A stretch of DNA of 64,000 nt from assembly GCF_910592395.1 (NCBI RefSeq), contig NC_088314.1, positions 3,226,001-3,290,000 on the forward strand, read 5' to 3'. This stretch comes from Lineus longissimus. Lineage: Eukaryota > Nemertea > Pilidiophora > Heteronemertea > Lineidae. The position numbers and the translations under genes were made by a program. The notes under the pieces are model-generated. The model made no database searches. It was given only the letters and a program-made list of their open reading frames with translations, and was not told the DNA's origin. Position 1 is the stretch's first letter. Every line of letters starts with the position of its first letter. Shown here piece by piece: positions 1 through 11,700 of this stretch.

Positions 1-2468
1 TTTAATCAAGACAACTTCGATATTAGCCAATTATGTGCTGTTGAGATATGAGAGCTGGGAAACAACGTGGGACATTTGGGAGCCATTGATTGTCATTTTG
101 ATGCTCCGTTTATTGATATAAGAATGGAATTTTAGAGCTGAGATCAGTTATTTTGATAGATATTTTGAGGCAATGTTATGAGCATTCATTCATACGTCAA
201 GTTCTAGAGCATGATGGGTGTGAGTTTATTCCCGAGTATTGTTATGTAACGATGTGTTTGATAATGCAGAAGTCATCAGTGTTGCTGTCATTTAGGTTTC
301 CGTATCGGTCAAACAAGTGGGTTATTGATATCGATGCAGGACGAAGAGAATCCTTGGAGCAGTTCTTCTTAAAGTTGAACAAACAACTTACAAAATCGAC
401 ACATAGACTATTGAAGAAGCAACTTTACACTTTACCATTACCGCCGTGTGTTTGTGTTGTGAAGTAGGAGTGCATACATTTCTGATACCACAAACTGTTA
501 GCTTTAATCTATCATCAATAGAACCCAAAAACTGTTGCAGCTTTTCGAATGTAAAAGCGTTTGAATATGGCAAGTGTTAGTATAGCCATAGCGTATGAAA
601 ACGGAGCCATCCCTTGGTAACCCGGCGGCAAAAGCTGTCAGTTTCGATCTATTATCAGCAGTCTGCAGAAGCCATCGCATGATATGGTTGGTGAGACCTA
701 ATGGTCCAAAACAAATGCTCGAGATATGAAGAACTCAACCTCATGGAATATGGTGCCAAGCATCAGAGAACCGCTTTTATGAAAGTGGCAAAATTTTGAG
801 AGATTAGCCTGTCGAGACTTAGCGACCAGCCTCGAGGGATTGATATGTTTAGTAAATGATGTTTGGGGTGTCAGAGCAACAGCCGCTCTGGCCTTATCTG
901 TCAGGTCTGACCTTTTCCGAGGTGTTATGATGACCACTCTGGGCGTATCTGATAGAAAGGTGGCAGGGGCTTTAGCACTTGTGCTTCCGACTTGTTTTAG
1001 ACATCTCAATGTACTTTGAGAGAGGTTGTGTGTGTTGATGGTTCAGGTCACGGTTTTCTGATTGAAAGGTTGTAGTTTGGTTGCCTCATTCAGCAAATCA
1101 GTCATTTCTCCTTTAAAGCGGAACATTCTGCACCCATGGGTATACCAGAGAGAATCATGGAAAGTTACTTGCACCCAATCCCTAGACGGAGTGCAAGGAA
1201 TCCGGCATTTGTCTAGCAAAGAATACCCCGAAAGCTCACTGTGCTGTGCTGTTTATATGCAACATCTCCTTTCATGGGGATAATATTCCATCATCACCAC
1301 AACAGCGTGCTGCATTGATCGCCCTGATCATCTCGTTAATCATCCAACCTACCATACGAGATAATCACCTACACAAAGGGTTAACCGGGGGTCAATTACC
1401 GTGGTCCTTGGACACACTTCCTAAGATCCTTTGAGATCTAAGGACTCTAACCATTTGTTTACGTTCCTTAGCAACTTAATTGTCTTGTCTTGGTCGTGGA
1501 TGCACTGACGATCATTGCTCGATTAAATTTTTCTGATCCGTATCTTTCCGTCAGAGGTGATCTTTATATAGTTGGTGGAAAGTGCGGCAACTGGTGGCTG
1601 TCCCGCACGATAATGGCTGATTAGTACCAGCGGGGCGAGTGAGGTTTATGGTACGGTGCAGCGGACAACTCCATGGTTCCACGCTGGGTGAAATCTATCA
1701 AGAACGACCTGTTTAATTCTGTGTAATGGATATATGCTGCAAGGTGCTGCAGATGGAGAACTATTTCAGGCTAGCGACTGCCAAGGTAGGGATTGAACAA
1801 TCATCCTCTTTGCAATAATAATGGATATCAACTCCAAACTATTAAGTGGATGGGTATTTCTTGGGTTTTCCCCATTAATCTGTTTGTGCCTCTCAAATCC
1901 ATTCAAATTATATTTGGTATTGAGATATCAGTAGGTTCATTTGAATTACCATTTTAATTTAGATGAGTCATTCAAAGCTTTATGATAATGAGAGAGCTGA
2001 GGGGCCATGTTGTTCTGATATTCTACATTAGATTAATCGTTTAAATGTAGAACTCCTTGGCTTCATGTTATGTGGCATAGTACATATAACATCATGTTGA
2101 TTTATCGTTACTTTTACTGTTGGATTAATTTATTCTTCCTTTTCTTCCTTTAATTCAATATAAACTCTTAACATGGGCTCTGAACCTGCAAATTATGAGG
2201 AATACAAAAAACAGTCATGTCCTTGAGATTTTTATTGTTTTGAGCAAATCATATGCTACTAAATAATACTTTTTGCCAGAGTTATATAAGTGTTAACTTC
2301 GGCTTATAGTTATCCCATCATCTGTTGAGAAGTGTTGGTAATTATAGCTTGTCACTGTGAATTATCTTGGAGCGCTGATGAGGCGGTTTTTTGTTAATTT
2401 TTTGCTAGTTAATATTGATTTGTTGTGGCTTAATTGGTGTATCCTGTCATAAACTTGTTGCGTGATGG
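1..2468. other. Non-coding stretch, nothing recognised
   Basis: Stops are frequent in all frames. The longest open frames, about 100 codons near 153-467 and 698-1009, have no family motif and no splice-site or codon pattern that would set them apart from chance. A motif resembling a tRNA B box occurs on the minus strand near 1786-1796 but has no A box at the right distance. I see no repeat or gene here. Confidence 0.5.
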
Positions 2469-2662
2469 ATTTAGGGACTTGGAGAGTGAGTCACTGATAT
2501 TAAGGTCGGTCCATTGGTTGGTTGGATAGGGGAAGGGGGTACGGTTAGTCTCGACGTTTGGTCAGCGTGACATCTGGCACTAATGTTACAAGTAGTTTTC
2601 TGGTGGAATTTAGGGATCAGAATTGTGAGTCACTGCTAGTCCATGATGTTGGTTCATGAGTT
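2469..2662 (+). repeat. Diverged tandem duplication, period about 139 bp
   Basis: A segment starting ATTTAGGGA at 2469 recurs at 2608. Both copies then share GTGAGTCACTG and a GGTTGGT/GGTCATG-rich tail. The match is patchy and probably old. The sequence shows only the shared blocks. That they arose by one local duplication is inference. The surrounding 2400-2830 sequence is G/T-rich and contains no open frame worth reporting. Confidence 0.35.
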
Positions 2663-5039
2663 GGTCATGTTGGTGGTTGCACAAAGCTGATTGAGCTTTC
2701 TGGTGGAGCAACAGGCTTCAGTTTGCCATTTGACAGTTTGATGCGAGGGGGATGAGTGACTCATATTGCATGGCTTTTGTGGGGTTTTAGTACCTAGATC
2801 CTCGGTTTGAGAGTTTGGGGAGCATGTTGCTAAAACGTTGAGGCTAAAGTGTTAAATTCTTTGGCAGCTGCCTCATCTATTACAATCCATTACATTACCC
2901 GCCGAGAAAACTATGCGCAAATAATTCAATTTTTCTGTCACGTTCCCAGTTGGTAAATAATAAATAACAACATCGATCAAGTGTTTCATCTATGTCAATC
3001 TTTATTACTGATTGTACAATGATCCACAACAGATAACTAGTCATTATAAATATGATCACATCAAGTATTCATGAATAAATAGTTAAGAGTACGGGTGTCC
3101 TTTCCTTGAGCATCGGATTGAAAGATCAAGTACTGAGAGCAGGGTAATGTTCACCACCACTATATTACCGGGACTTTTGCAATTTTGGAGGGAAACTAAA
3201 AAAAACCTCTTACCACATCAACCATTAACTTTTGTCAGCAAACACGGAATTTAGTGAAGTACAATTGAAAAATGAGCAAACTCGCTCACTTTGGGCTTCA
3301 GGAACATTACCTAGTTTACAGTAGCAAACATGCAGATGCTATTAGCAAAGCCCTAAGAGATTTGAATAAGGGTAACCTAGTTGCACCCCAAAGCAGTTTC
3401 AAAAGTGCTATTTTTCGATTGCAACTTCATATCAGATGAGACTGCATGCATATTACAAATATTAACTGTTCAGTGTTTATCTTTGAAATAAAGCACGTGA
3501 AGGAAGAAGCCAAGGACTTTTTCCAGACTATGGATTTGTGCTATTTTCGAGCCTCTCTAGAAAGAAAGTATTTGCTTCATGAGGTGACATGATTCAGATC
3601 AGCTTTTCCTCCTATTTCTAATAATGACTTTCTTCTCATTCTGGTCATGTCGTCACATTGTATGAGGTGTGGGATCGGTGTGCAACGAGGTAATGAAGAT
3701 AGAAAGTTGAGTGTACCCTGATGACCGATAGAGGTGATTGAATAGCGGCTATGGGCTACATTGGTTTCTAAAGGAGTTTGGCAAAGTAATGGAAGAAAGA
3801 TACACTGAATACGCAGACTGTGATTGCACATTCAGCAGAATTTCATATTCTTTTTCTGCGTTCGATATTGTCCATCCCATTGCAATTCTGATGGCAGGTT
3901 GTGGTCCAGGCAACTTTATCCACACAGCTTGGTCTTCAGCTCTGCTCCCTCTCATCTGACCATGTCTTTAGTCGCTGGGCTGGGAAGGAATGTGGGTTGG
4001 CGTTATTGAGCAGGACTATATCCTTACACAGAGTGATGAAAGTTAGCACCATTTCAAAGAGCTGGTATTTTGTATATTTGGTGGCCATCTTGAGTTTAAT
4101 GCAAATAGGTGGAAGCCACAAAACTTACTTGTAAACTATTGTTTCAAGATGACAAATCCAAGACAATAGTCACGGGGAAAAATAACAGTTTCACACTCAC
4201 CAAGTTGTTTCATAAGCAATCTTTCTGACATGTCTGACCCCAAATACAGCATTTGTTTTCAATGGGGAACGATTATTCAGTAACAAGTTATCAAAGCTGT
4301 ATTTAAAAGTGACCTTAAGGTATTACTTGACCTTGGTGAAACATGATGTTGAAACTATGATCACCACCATGACCACAAGTAGAGGTTCTCATTTCCTAAT
4401 AGATTTTACTTTGATGAGTTGACAGCCCATCCATGCAATAGGTCATCGTTTGTTTACATCAGAATTTGTCACAATTTTAAATGGATAAAATGTTCATTTC
4501 ATAATTAGTTTTCTACCCCCACTTTGCCTGGCAAATCCCCTTATCAATTAACTTCGTGGGTTTTAAACAATGGACGTTGCCCAAGATTAATACACATAAA
4601 TCATGAGAGAAACCATAAATCAGAAGAGTGTTGGTTGTTCTATTGATGAAGTTTCAAGACAGGTGTTGAAACTTCACATCTATTGTTTGCGATGAGAGAG
4701 CCATGGATGAAGGTTGCGCGTGAACTGGACTGGTTGAATGCACAAATGTATCACGTGGGTCGTAAAAAGATTTGTGTGATTTATTTCCAGGAAAATGCAA
4801 ATAATTTGCAATAATTGTCCCATATATCAAAATATTTTCCAATTCATGCTATTGCCTTCAATAACTGGATTTGGTCATCATTTGTTGAGTCCATGGAGTA
4901 TTGCAGATTCACATGAAGATTGTTAAAATTGTACTAAAGGACCCAACAGGGAATTAAAATCATCAGTGATTAATGATATATGACTTGATACAACGGATTT
5001 GGATGATTTAAAAACATTAGATTGAGGTAATAATATATC
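2663..5039. other. Non-coding stretch, nothing recognised
   Basis: Short overlapping open frames occur on both strands near 3577-4134. They overlap each other in several frames, as expected for a patch poor in stops rather than for a gene. No protein motif, repeat or RNA gene was found. Confidence 0.5.
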
Positions 5040-5074
5040 AACATCAACCTGTGAAATCCTCACAGGTTGATGTT
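5040..5074. repeat. Perfect hairpin, 15-bp stem with 5-nt loop
   Basis: AACATCAACCTGTGA at 5040-5054 is exactly complementary to TCACAGGTTGATGTT at 5060-5074, with loop AATCC. The stem ends at a C/T mismatch just outside. A 15-bp perfect stem with so short a loop is unlikely by chance. It could be a transcribed stem-loop, the remnant of a small inverted-repeat element, or a binding site for a dimeric protein. The sequence does not decide between these. No T-run or polyadenylation signal follows it. Confidence 0.8.
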
Positions 5075-6065
5075 TGTAAAGTGCATCAGCCAATTAAATG
5101 CTATTGATTTAACCGCTTGTACATTTAAAACATCATTCATATTTATATCAGGGAAATGTATTCATTATCATTACACGAACCTCGGGTAATTTAGGTTTCG
5201 TGCAAATGAAGTCATAGTAAGTAATGGTTACTTGGACGTCATCACATTTCCCAGTATCTACTGCAGGCACAACACTACTTTTTGACTTTTGCTACGGTCA
5301 GTCTTTAGTTATTTTTCTTTTCAGTACAACTTATGGTCAAGAATGGCAGTTTTGTTTACCATCTTACTTGGGCACCATATTGAGCTAGCTAGCATTCCAT
5401 TACTAAACACATTCTGCAGGACAAAGAATATCACTATTTGTGATTGTCAGTTGAGATAATCTATGGTAACACTCACAGCATCATCATCGCCACAAATCGT
5501 GCTTCTTCTTGGGATACACCAGGTAATTGCCCAGCATCAGACTCTGGCGTGAATAGCCAATTTTCAATATTTCACCCCAAAGACCACTCACACAGCGACA
5601 ATTGCCATCAAATTTCCATTCTTGGGAATAATGCTGGGATTTTAATGTTGTATCCTCTGACTCACGTGGTGTCTATGGTTAGAACCCAATCCAACATAAC
5701 TTAGACAACATTTCCTGTACAAAAATATACTTCACACAATGTGTTTCTGAGCTTGGAATTGATTCGTGTCGCGCTGTGGGCATGCTCACTACACATGCTA
5801 CTTAACTGTGATATATATCGTCAATTGGGTGATAAATATCCTGTCTGCTCAAGAATCTAGTGAATCAAATATTCTACTCGCGTCACCAAAAGGTGCAACG
5901 AAATAGACAAAAATGGTACATTTCTCAGACTTTATTGGCGCTCTGACACTGCACTGGATGAAATTGTCAGTGGTGAATAAATGGAGCTCACCTATTTGCA
6001 ATACTGTGGGAATTGTGTAGAGTTGCAAAATGACACCAGTTAAGCAAGGATTCTTGAACAACGAC
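5075..6065. other. Non-coding stretch, nothing recognised
   Basis: It contains one 86-codon frame at 5444-5704 whose high Ser, His and Asn content resembles translated non-coding DNA. No motif, splice structure or repeat is visible. Confidence 0.45.
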
Positions 6066-6087
6066 TTGTCGTCAATTTTGACGACAA
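6066..6087. repeat. Palindrome, 10-bp arms with 2-nt spacer
   Basis: TTGTCGTCAA at 6066-6075 and TTGACGACAA at 6078-6087 are exact reverse complements separated by TT. The arms contain CG dinucleotides, which look scarce in this window. It could serve as a dimeric transcription-factor site or form a small cruciform. No adjacent gene supports either role. Confidence 0.7.
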
Positions 6088-8676
6088 CGCCTCAGAACTG
6101 GACAAGAGGAAGAAATCCTGGCTTTATGATGTCACAGTGAATGTGCCCGGTGGGTTATCCATATATGTCTGTTAATGCTGGCTTGACAAGCCAAGTTACT
6201 TGTGACAGAACTGCAACATGTCTCTTCAAACTTTCACTATGGCACCAATAGCATTACCTTGAGAACAACTCCCATTGACTCATCGTCATTGGTAAATTGG
6301 GCAATAAAATCTGATAGCATCTTATCCCGATATGTGCAAGTTCATTACAGAAATGGCGGACATGTGATAATTGCGTGTTAATGACGACATAATGGTGGCT
6401 AGTCTGATACTAATTCTTTAATTGACAAACCAAATGATTCATCCCTACAAACTACCCACAAACTACCTACAAACCTATACGAGGAGGGGAATTAGTCAGG
6501 GTAATTGAAGGAATAGGTTGAAAGTTAAAAAAACTTATTGGTCTGGCTCCAAGAGATCGAAGTTGGTTAGTGGTGCCTGCTGTCTCACTGCAAATCGGGA
6601 GTATTCACAAAAAAACACTTAACATCTTCTTTTACATTTGGTCATTGTCATCTCACAACATATATCATAGTAAAGAAATTATAAAAAATGTTGCTTAGGT
6701 TGGTGATTCTGCCAATATCAACCTGTCTCTATCAGCATCATCTTGATGATTGTTGCACAACTTAGGCATGAACCTTGATACGCATTCATCACTCAGATAC
6801 ACCCTGACAAATTGTCTCCCGGATGTTCACAGATTTAATCTCATCCTTAATGGCCTGTTCGATGTCACCACGATCGTCATGTGACATCTATCAACCCATG
6901 CAGCGGAAACGTGATGGATGTGAAAAAATGCTCGGTGTGTTTTTTGGCATTATTTCTGTGTATCTGGAAATCAACCATGAAGACAGGGTAAATTGTTTGA
7001 ATTTGGTTACCATACATTTACTGCTAATGCACAGAATGGAAGTTGACATGCACATGAACAGATCAAGATCGTTGATATCCTGCACTGAGACTGAAATGAG
7101 TTGATGTCAAAGTACAGTCACAGTCTGTTTTGTATTATAACTGACAGAATTATGATATTAATTAAGAATTAAGAATGATGTTATGCCTTAGCAAAAGATG
7201 ACAGACCTGTACAACTGCCTATCTGGAGAACACCAAGACTAGATGAAAATTGTACTTCTTGTTGTTATTTTGATATCTTGGCAAAACATTGAAACAAAGT
7301 TCTTGATGCTTCTTCATCAGCATGTACCTGCCACACTCCAAGGTTACAACCAACTGAACTTACATCATTTATAGCACTGAATCCATCCCATCTAATCTGT
7401 ATATAATTGAAATAACTTACACTTTTTGGTTAGTCTCTAGCGAAAGTGACATGTGTCACTCAAGGCTCCAGCGAGTCTAGAATTGATTGGATCGAGAAAA
7501 AGTACTTGATGCGATCAGATCAAGTGAATGGAAAGCATTATCTTTACTCCGTTGGGATGGCTAAAAGTTGGGTAATGTTGTGCTCAGAGCAAAGATGGAG
7601 AGGGTAAGGTTTTTGTGGTTGTCACCATCAACAATAATTTTGTTGGTTGTGGTGGGTTGTACAGTTCTCTATGGAAGATGATGTCATTCTAGCCATGTTT
7701 TCAAAGTCATTCTTCTGTCACATTCACTGAAGGAAGAAGTTTAGGTTGTTGCATGGTCTGTCATGATTGGAAGAAGAGAGAACAATGATACAGTGTGTGA
7801 GACCTCTCTTGGGAAGATTCTGGCTCTGATGGTTCTTGCTATTTCAGAGTCATTCATGTGGCTGTGTGAGTTTGTCCATGGGTCGAAAATAGCGATGATG
7901 AAGACACAGACAAAACTAGTTTCAAAACCTTAATTTCTAAGTGTGAATATTATTTGTGTTTGGAAGAGATGCTATTGCTGAATCTTATATGCAGGCGTCT
8001 GAATTCTGGGACAACTCATCAACAACTTCTCGAATCAAGTTCCCACTGATGAATCTCAATCAATACCTTTTAAAACAACTCTAAAGTGTCTTAACTTTCA
8101 AGCAGTCCCCAGTGTAATGCCCATTCAAGAGACCAGTGCAAGAGACCCTCCAGCACAGCTTAGGAACTCTTAATCAGCATTAGAAAGCATTTAACTTTTC
8201 AAACCATTGCAAGATTTCCTCCTAAGGGTTTGTTAATTCCATTAACAGAATTTGGCTTCAAGCACCAGTTATTGGCAAATTCTGAATCCCATTGGAGAAT
8301 TGTTGAAATGCTCATTTAACTTGTTTAAAAGGGTCAGATTGTGCTGAAATGATTTCATGATGTTTTAGTTTATTGAATTAAAAGTCGGAAGAAACCTGAA
8401 GGATTTGAAATTTGAATACGGCTTCTATAAGCTTCTTTAATCATGGGATGATGTTTTGTCTTCTGAAGCGAAATTAAGAATACCATGTCCATGCCCAGGA
8501 TAAGATTATTTTCAGTCTGCGAAAATCATTTATCAATTTCTGTCTGCGAAAGTCAGTAAAGGTAGTAAAAAAAAGAAGGTTAAGGCCAGTTCCACTACAG
8601 AAGCAAAAGCAGGAAAGCGAATCACTGGCATTCTATTGTGTAAGTTCTTGGCTCGGCAATGGTAACTGACAACGCA
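6088..8676. other. Non-coding stretch, nothing recognised
   Basis: It is AT-rich with frequent stops. The longest frame is 93 codons at 6823-7104, paired with a shadow frame on the other strand. No repeat longer than about 12 bp was noticed by eye, and there is no RNA gene. Confidence 0.45.
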
Positions 8677-8713
8677 GCCTCTGAGAACTGTAACCGTTAC
8701 AGTTCTCAGAGGC
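8677..8713. repeat. 37-bp near-perfect palindrome, 18-bp arms
   Basis: The arm at 8677-8694 begins GCCTCTGAGAACTG. Its exact reverse complement at 8696-8713 follows after a single base (C, 8695). With essentially no loop, the DNA could extrude a cruciform, and a transcript would fold into a long hairpin that needs a few bases opened at the tip. Related fragments GTAAC and CGTTACGG flank it, so the inverted duplication may once have been longer. Such structures arise by fold-back errors in replication or as tips of inverted-repeat transposons. No transposon ends are visible here. Confidence 0.9.
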
Positions 8714-11700
8714 CGTTACGGTAAACCTCTCCTATGGAATCAGACCTATATTGATAACAGGGTCCCAAATTGTTATGATGTCAGATGAAATACCCATACA
8801 CGCAAATCTATCTTTCAAGAGGAAAATGTTGGGCTGTATTATTAACCATGATAAAAATTCCAGTATATGACCATTGTTCTTCGAATGCAATCCTATAAAC
8901 ATTTCATGTTGGTCTGATTGAGGATAGTTGAGAAACACAAGTATTTATTCATGTGTACAATCTTTTCATTCTCGCAACAGGGTGTCGCCGATAATATGAT
9001 AAAAATAAAGACAGCTATTTCCATGTGAGCGATTCCCATGAATTGTTAAGTATGATTTTGCATGGATGTATTGTGGGGTGTAATCTATCAGATGATTCTT
9101 ATTTCTGGTCCAGCTGAGATTACTGAGAGTAGGAATTCGAGCAAAATTCCTTGGGAATTGAGGCAAAAATAAACAAGGGTCCTTCAGGTGTATTTCTAGA
9201 TGGTTGCATGACTGAGTGAGCAGCGGCAGTACCGATGTGAAACCGACAATGAGCTGTATTTGAAGAAGATGTTTGCAGAAAGATAACTTGACAACTCTTG
9301 GTGGCACTGTGAGAAATTGTCCTGCAGTTGCTGATGAGTATGATATGGAACAAGAGCCAACACCGTTGAATTGAATGAGCCAAAGCCTGGTGATTCTGCA
9401 TGGAGTAGGCTGAAAATGTTGGTCAATCTTGCTGAAGGACATATCAGGGATATTGACTACCCCGGAACTTGGGAGTGTCTTTGCTACTTAACAACTGCAT
9501 CATTGCTGATCTAAGATATCATGTCCAAATGAACACAACTTCCTCGGCAAATTCTGCAGCAACATCAACAACAAGTGATGTGCAATGATGCAAGCATGAC
9601 AACATACTGCATCACCAGAACAGTTCTCATGTCTTTCTTGCTTGAAAGACTTGTGCGGTTCTACGTGTAATTCTCGTAGCACAACATTTCCTCACCTAAA
9701 TGCTTCTCATTGGTCTAACCAGCAGTGTATGTAGCACTTCCTAAGAACAGCGTGTTGTATACAGTCCAGAAAAACGTCAATTAATCTGAAGCGTCAAACG
9801 AGCCAAGCCTTTTCTAAATCGATAGAAATCGAATCTCAAGATACAATATTTGATACATCTCGAAACCATCATACCAGCGACACGAGTCAACTTCCAGTCG
9901 CCAGACAAATGATATGATTAAAACCCATCGCTCCCTATCAGTGTCTCATACTTATATCGGATAGCAACTTTAAATTGCCTGAGTATCGTTGCATTGCTCT
10001 AAATTGAGTGTGTCCAAGTAATGAAGTTGGTTGTTAACCAGGATGGATCTGTAGGCATCAATAACACGGTGTTTACTGAATCGATGGTTGCGCAGTATCT
10101 TTGGCAAAATCAATGGTGGTTGCAAATGGAGGAGTCTTATTATTGAGGTCATTGTTGGTTTTCCTACTTTGCCAAGTCAAAATGAGGGAATTACCATTTG
10201 AAGAAATCGCAAGTTTGGCATCAATGACCATCATGTCTCTGTAGTATTGTGTTGCACCAAAAATCAAAAATCTACTGGAGTTTCTCAATGTTCATGTTGG
10301 AAATCCGAACTGTGACTTAAATAGATGGTGGATGGTGGCAGTCAACAAAAAACAAATCAATATGCATTGACGAGAAACCAAAGTCCCGAGGGGAAAAATT
10401 GGACAATCGAATGGCACAGAATAATGGCCTGTGATCGGATATTCCTCTGAGAAATTTTATGATTGGTTTGCTCTTGCAAGAAAATGCTACGAAGTTTACA
10501 CAGACTCAGCATTGGACCTATCCACAGCAGACCTACCCTACCCATTTGAAATATAAAAATCTTTATCTCTCAGTTTCTTTTGACTCGAAGTTATCAAACC
10601 AAGAAACCTTCCAAATTACCTTATCTATTTCTAACTCCTTGAGTTTATTTTGATATCGCTGATGAAAATCTTTAATTAGTAACCCAGGAAAATCTACGAC
10701 TTCTAAATCATGACTGTTGCTTTTTGAGCAGATGAACATTTACAACATTGCTAGACTGGTTGATATTTGAAACTGACATCTAAAATACTCAAATTGTCTT
10801 CTAAATACTAATGTCTGCTTGTGTTGTCTTTTCCTGTGTGTGAAATGACATTAATACGACCTCCCAGAGGAAGGTAGGATTTTGCCATACATTTCCCAAG
10901 TAAAAAAGCTAACTTTGATCGAATATCTCCCTAAACATATCGTCTTTACCACTTTACAATTTACCCTAAGCCTTGATAGAATTTGAAAACTATGTGGCTT
11001 ACATGCATTATACAGCTTCATTCTTGACGTGTGCCATAATGCGTAACCAGTTTCCGATGCAACTTTCCTAATCATCTAATTTTCTCCGTTAATTCTTTTG
11101 ATTAGTTTCCTGAATACCACACCACACTATAGGCTATTGACTTTTCGATCGAAATGTAGTGGGATGCGATGCCAATCTTAGGGAGATCGACTCCTTGTTT
11201 GCCTTATCTTGGACAGTCACCAGACAGGTCATGGTAATTTACCATTTCCTTCTGAGGATGTTTAAGAACTGTTGCGATAGTTTGGGATAATGTTGCAATG
11301 GGTCTCAATTCTCACTATAGCGATGCTCTGCCGGTTGCAATGACTAGTATAGTATATCATGTGGCCTCTGAAATAACTTATTGATGAGCAAGTTACAAGT
11401 TCAGCAGCTTCTTCAGCAGAGTTCACAAGTTTTTTTATGCTTTGGGAATTCTTTGCAGAATAATTTATAGATTCTGTATCTTGTTTTACGAGTTATCTAT
11501 CTCTCACTTCTATGGAGCAATCATTGCTTGAAATGTACTGCCATGTTCCTGTCAGTACTACATAGCATTCTCCGACTGTTGACATGATTTTGGATTCATT
11601 TGCAATTAGGATCTATTACAAGTGGATTGATAACTGAAAGCACTATAAAATATCGCTTCTTCTTTCAAAAGGCGAACAACTCCGATCAAGTTGTGATAGT

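Noticed and set aside
1780-1800. B-box-like sequence on the minus strand (GTTCAATCCCT)
   Set aside because: No A box upstream and no tRNA fold; probably chance.
8966-9442. Longest open frame, 158 codons on the minus strand
   Set aside because: Non-ATG start, no motif, and two other minus frames are open across the same patch. At this base composition a frame near this length is not surprising in 64 kb.
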